The notes under the pieces: generated by a model | The model's database searches: none | The model's input: the letters and a program-made list of their open reading frames with translations, nothing else | Told to the model about the DNA's origin: nothing | Shown: in pieces, positions 13,428 through 15,622 of the stretch | Layout of the letters: every line of letters starts with the position of its first letter | Position numbering within the stretch: the stretch's first letter is position 1 | Program-made: the position numbers and the translations under genes | Assembly (NCBI GenBank): GCA_025355255.1 | Contig: JANYAA010000484.1 | Location: 1 to 15,622, forward strand | Source: Chloroflexota bacterium | Lineage (GTDB): Bacteria > Chloroflexota > Limnocylindria > Limnocylindrales > CSP1-4 | Direction: 5' to 3' | Length of the DNA stretch: 15,622 nt

Positions 13428-13552
13428 TGCGCCGATTCTGGCATGGACGGAGCGAGCACCGGGCGCAATGCGTCAAACGCCCAATCCCGGGTCCATGTAG
13501 GCTGCTCAGAAAGCGACCGGAACGCGTCTAGAGCAGAACTAGGAGGCACCCG
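13428..13552. promoter_or_regulatory. Divergent promoter region between rlmN and the histidine kinase gene
   Basis: This 125-base spacer lies between two genes read outward and should hold a promoter for each. A strong Shine-Dalgarno, AGGAGG (13541-13546), lies 6 bases before the kinase ATG. I could not pick a convincing -35/-10 pair: a TTGACG on the minus strand (about 13471-13476) has no suitable -10 at normal spacing. Confidence 0.4.
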
Positions 13553-15160
13553 ATGAGCGGGCCTGCAGGCTCCACCGCCACACGGCTGGGCGTGATCGCC
13601 GATCATCGGGCCACCCGCGTTGTCCTTGTCGGGCTGGTGGTGGCCGTGGCCACAGCTGCCGCGGCCGTCCTCGAGGGCTCGCTCGGGCTCGCGGACGCGT
13701 CACCGGTGTTCCTCGTGGCTGTGGTGCTGGCGGCGGGCCTCCTGGGCACGTCGGCAGCAGTGGTCACGTCCATTACGTCATTTCTTGTCTACGACTTCCT
13801 GTTCACCGTCCCGCGCTTCACGTTCGCGGTGTCGGATCCAGCCGAATGGCTAAGCCTGCTTCTGTTCCTGCTCGTCGCCGTGGTGATCGGCCGCCTGACA
13901 GCACTCCTGAGGGATCGCGCCGACATGGCGGAGCGCCGTGCCCGGGAATCGGTGGCGCTGGTTGCGATCAGCGGCGAAGTGGCGCTGGCCTCCTCGTTCG
14001 CGGAGGCCGCAGAGAGCATCGTCGAGCGGCTGTGCCTGGACACCGAGATGCGCGCGATGTGGATCACGCTGGAGGCTGATCCCGACACAATCATCGCCGC
14101 CGCTGGCCCGCCTCCGGCGGCTGGGCCCCTCCCGTGGACCCTGGTTCGCACGGACGTCGACGGCACCTCCGATTGGCTCAGGCTCCGCGATGCTCCGGCG
14201 GTCGAGCCCGGAGCGAGCCCCGCGCTCGTCGCCGGAGCATCGGCCGCGGCTGCCGCTGCCGGCGACCGCTATGTGGTGGCAATCGACGGACCCGACGGCC
14301 CGGTCGGGTGGATTGGGGCTGCGCGAAACGAGGGCGACCCCCGGCCCGGCCGTGGCGCCCGCCGGCTCCTCGTGTTGGCGGCCGACCAGCTTGCCATCGC
14401 TTATGGGCGCGACGAACTCCAGGCCGAGCTCACGCAGGCCGAAGTGGCCCGTCAGAGTGACCGCCTCCGCGCTGCGATCCTTGACGCCGTGTCACACGAC
14501 CTGCGCACGCCGATCGCGAGCATCCGGGCGCTCGCCGGAGGTCTCGAGGACGCCTCCGTCGACGCTGACCCCGCTGCTGTCCGCTCGGTTGCGGCGGCCA
14601 TCGACCACGAGGGGGCGAGGCTGGGTGAGCTGGTCAACGGGCTCCTCGACATGGGGCGAATCCAGGCGGGCGCCGTCACGCCGATGCTGGAGCCGTTCGA
14701 CCTGACCGAGCTCGTGGGATCCAGCGTGCGCCGCGAGTGCGCGACCGGTGGCACTGCGCGACTCGTGGTGGAGGTCAGCGAGGACCTGCCGCCGGTGCTG
14801 GTTGACGAGGTGCTGTTCCAGGCCGCATTGGACAACGTCGTGGACAACGCGCTGCAGCATGCCAAGGACGCGACGGTGGTGCGCATCCGTGCCTCGGCGC
14901 GGACGGCCAGCGACGTCAGCCTTGAAATCGACGACGACGGGCCCGGCGTGCCAGCCGATGCGCTTCCCCACCTATTCGACCGGTTCTATCGGGTCGCGCC
15001 CGCGGCGGAGCCCGCGCGTCAGGGCTTGGGCATCGGGCTCGCCATCGCACGCGGCTTCGTTGAGGCGATGGGTGGCTCCATCGATGCCGAGACAAGCGAT
15101 TTGGGCGGCTTGCGCATCCGGATCACGCTCGCCGCGGCGGACGGTGAGGGCGGGGCGTGA
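13553..15160 (+). CDS. KdpD-like sensor histidine kinase lacking the KdpD/USP N-terminal domains
   Basis: This 535-residue kinase has four predicted membrane helices in the first ~118 residues, with the DUF4118-like segment (SFLVYDFLFTVPRFTFAV, 76-93) typical of KdpD. A GAF-like region follows (about 130-285), then the HisKA helix AILDAVSHDLRTPIASI with phospho-acceptor His315. The ATPase domain has N-box LDNVVDNALQH (426-436), DDGPG (461-465), FDRFYR (475-480) and GLGIGLAIA (491-499). It corresponds to the C-terminal half of E. coli KdpD; the cytoplasmic KdpD and universal-stress domains are absent. The ATG has a strong AGGAGG. The stop overlaps the response regulator as GTGA. No kdpFABC genes are visible, so a potassium role is not shown. 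The N-box coding segment is repeated inverted at the window end. Confidence 0.88.
   Translation: MSGPAGSTATRLGVIADHRATRVVLVGLVVAVATAAAAVLEGSLGLADASPVFLVAVVLAAGLLGTSAAVVTSITSFLVYDFLFTVPRFTFAVSDPAEWLSLLLFLLVAVVIGRLTALLRDRADMAERRARESVALVAISGEVALASSFAEAAESIVERLCLDTEMRAMWITLEADPDTIIAAAGPPPAAGPLPWTLVRTDVDGTSDWLRLRDAPAVEPGASPALVAGASAAAAAAGDRYVVAIDGPDGPVGWIGAARNEGDPRPGRGARRLLVLAADQLAIAYGRDELQAELTQAEVARQSDRLRAAILDAVSHDLRTPIASIRALAGGLEDASVDADPAAVRSVAAAIDHEGARLGELVNGLLDMGRIQAGAVTPMLEPFDLTELVGSSVRRECATGGTARLVVEVSEDLPPVLVDEVLFQAALDNVVDNALQHAKDATVVRIRASARTASDVSLEIDDDGPGVPADALPHLFDRFYRVAPAAEPARQGLGIGLAIARGFVEAMGGSIDAETSDLGGLRIRITLAAADGEGGA
14785..14863 (+). repeat. 79-base inverted repeat, kinase copy
   Basis: This segment inside the kinase N-box region (roughly residues 411-437) matches the reverse complement of 15544-15622 at all 79 positions. 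Identity stops sharply at 14863/14864. It reads in the normal kinase frame here, so this is the original copy. Confidence 0.97.
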
Positions 15161-15622
15161 GTGGAGCACGCCTCCTGCTCGTGGAGGATGACGCCGTCAC
15201 GCGCGCGGCCGTGGCCGCCAACCTTGCCGCGCACGGCTATGCGGTCCACGAGGCGGCTGACGGGGCGGAAGCGCTGCGCGCATGGGACTCGGCGAGGCCC
15301 GATGTGGTCATCCTGGACCTTGGCCTCCCGGACACAGACGGTATCGCCGTGATCCGTCGGCTCCGCCGGGAGGCAGCAACGCCGATCCTCGTGTTGTCGG
15401 CGCGGGGACGGGAAGAGGACAAGATCGGGGCGCTCGATGCCGGCGCGGACGACTACGTCACCAAGCCCTTCGGGATCGGCGAGGTCCGGGCGCGGATCGC
15501 CGCGCTGCTGCGCCGCTCGGGTCGTGCCACAGGGGAGCCAGACGGCATGCTGCAGCGCGTTGTCCACGACGTTGTCCAATGCGGCCTGGAACAGCACCTC
15601 GTCAACCAGCACCGGCGGCAGG
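15157..15622 (+). CDS. OmpR/KdpE-type response regulator, receiver domain only; 3' part replaced by inverted kinase sequence
   Basis: From the GTG at 15157, which overlaps the kinase stop as GTGA, the frame gives a complete receiver domain. The acidic pocket is VEDD (Asp11/12), the phospho-acceptor Asp54 is in VILDLGLPD, Ser81 is in LVLSAR and Lys103 is in YVTKPF. The domain ends with RARIAALLRR near residue 120, as in OmpR/PhoB regulators. Codons up to about 129 (base 15543) look genuine. From 15544 the frame reads reverse-complemented kinase sequence (MLQRVVHDVVQCG...), which is not a winged-helix DNA-binding domain. The gene is therefore cut both by the window edge and by that junction. 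It is the expected partner of the upstream kinase. Confidence 0.8.
   Translation, partial: MSGARLLLVEDDAVTRAAVAANLAAHGYAVHEAADGAEALRAWDSARPDVVILDLGLPDTDGIAVIRRLRREAATPILVLSARGREEDKIGALDAGADDYVTKPFGIGEVRARIAALLRRSGRATGEPDGMLQRVVHDVVQCGLEQHLVNQHRRQ
15544..15622 (-). repeat. 79-base inverted repeat, window-end copy
   Basis: The final 79 bases are the exact reverse complement of 14785-14863 and run to the last base of the window, so the true length is unknown. The copy breaks into the response-regulator gene between its receiver and expected DNA-binding domain. The spacer between the two arms is 680 bases. Confidence 0.97.

Noticed and set aside
15019..15612. Minus-strand open frame starting MLVDEVLFQAALDNVVDNALQHA
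   Set aside because: The N-terminus is the kinase N-box copied by the inverted repeat; the rest is antisense to the response regulator and kinase. It is a product of the junction.

Overview
The window is a GC-rich, tightly packed bacterial chromosome segment, most likely from a Chloroflexota bacterium (for example the Ca. Limnocylindria/Ellin6529 type). That placement is an inference from high GC, frequent GTG starts, Firmicutes-like gene order and an actinobacterial-type SepIVA-like gene. It has not been tested with trees. I see no rRNA, tRNA, CRISPR array, insertion sequence or riboswitch.

Region 1 (1-9335, minus strand) is one long run read right to left: asp23 (YloU type), fakA, recG, rsmD, coaD, a SepIVA/DivIVA-like gene, yceD (DUF177), rpmF, plsX, a second small asp23-family gene, nusB, and the first codons of acpP at the left edge. 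Most junctions overlap or are only a few bases apart. The run joins acyl-phosphate/phospholipid supply (FakA, PlsX, ACP), ribosome production (L32, YceD, RsmD, NusB), CoA synthesis (CoaD) and recombination (RecG). rpmB (L28) is divergent from this run at 9336-9533 and ends in a hairpin terminator.

Region 2 (9534-10960) is the accessory part. It has about 410 bases without a gene that carry three copies of a short GC-rich palindrome, then a plus-strand MntA/HepT (nucleotidyltransferase antitoxin/HEPN toxin) pair, then a small SHOCT-domain membrane protein facing it.

Region 3 (10979-13427, minus) is rlmN-rpe-dtd, with both junctions overlapping as TGATG. The SHOCT gene follows as the last member.

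Region 4 (13553-15622, plus) holds a KdpD-like sensor histidine kinase, without the usual cytoplasmic KdpD/USP N-terminal part, and its overlapping response regulator.

The order rlmN-rpe ... rpmB(opposite)-asp23-fakA-recG ... plsX ... acpP matches Bacillus subtilis as I know it, with an rsmD-coaD ... yceD-rpmF block nested between recG and plsX. The MntA/HepT pair and the palindromes sit at the break in that conserved order.

The last 79 bases (15544-15622) are a perfect reverse complement of 14785-14863, inside the kinase gene. They interrupt the response regulator just after its receiver domain. This looks like a fold-back or misassembly at a contig end, and the response-regulator sequence after 15543 should not be trusted.
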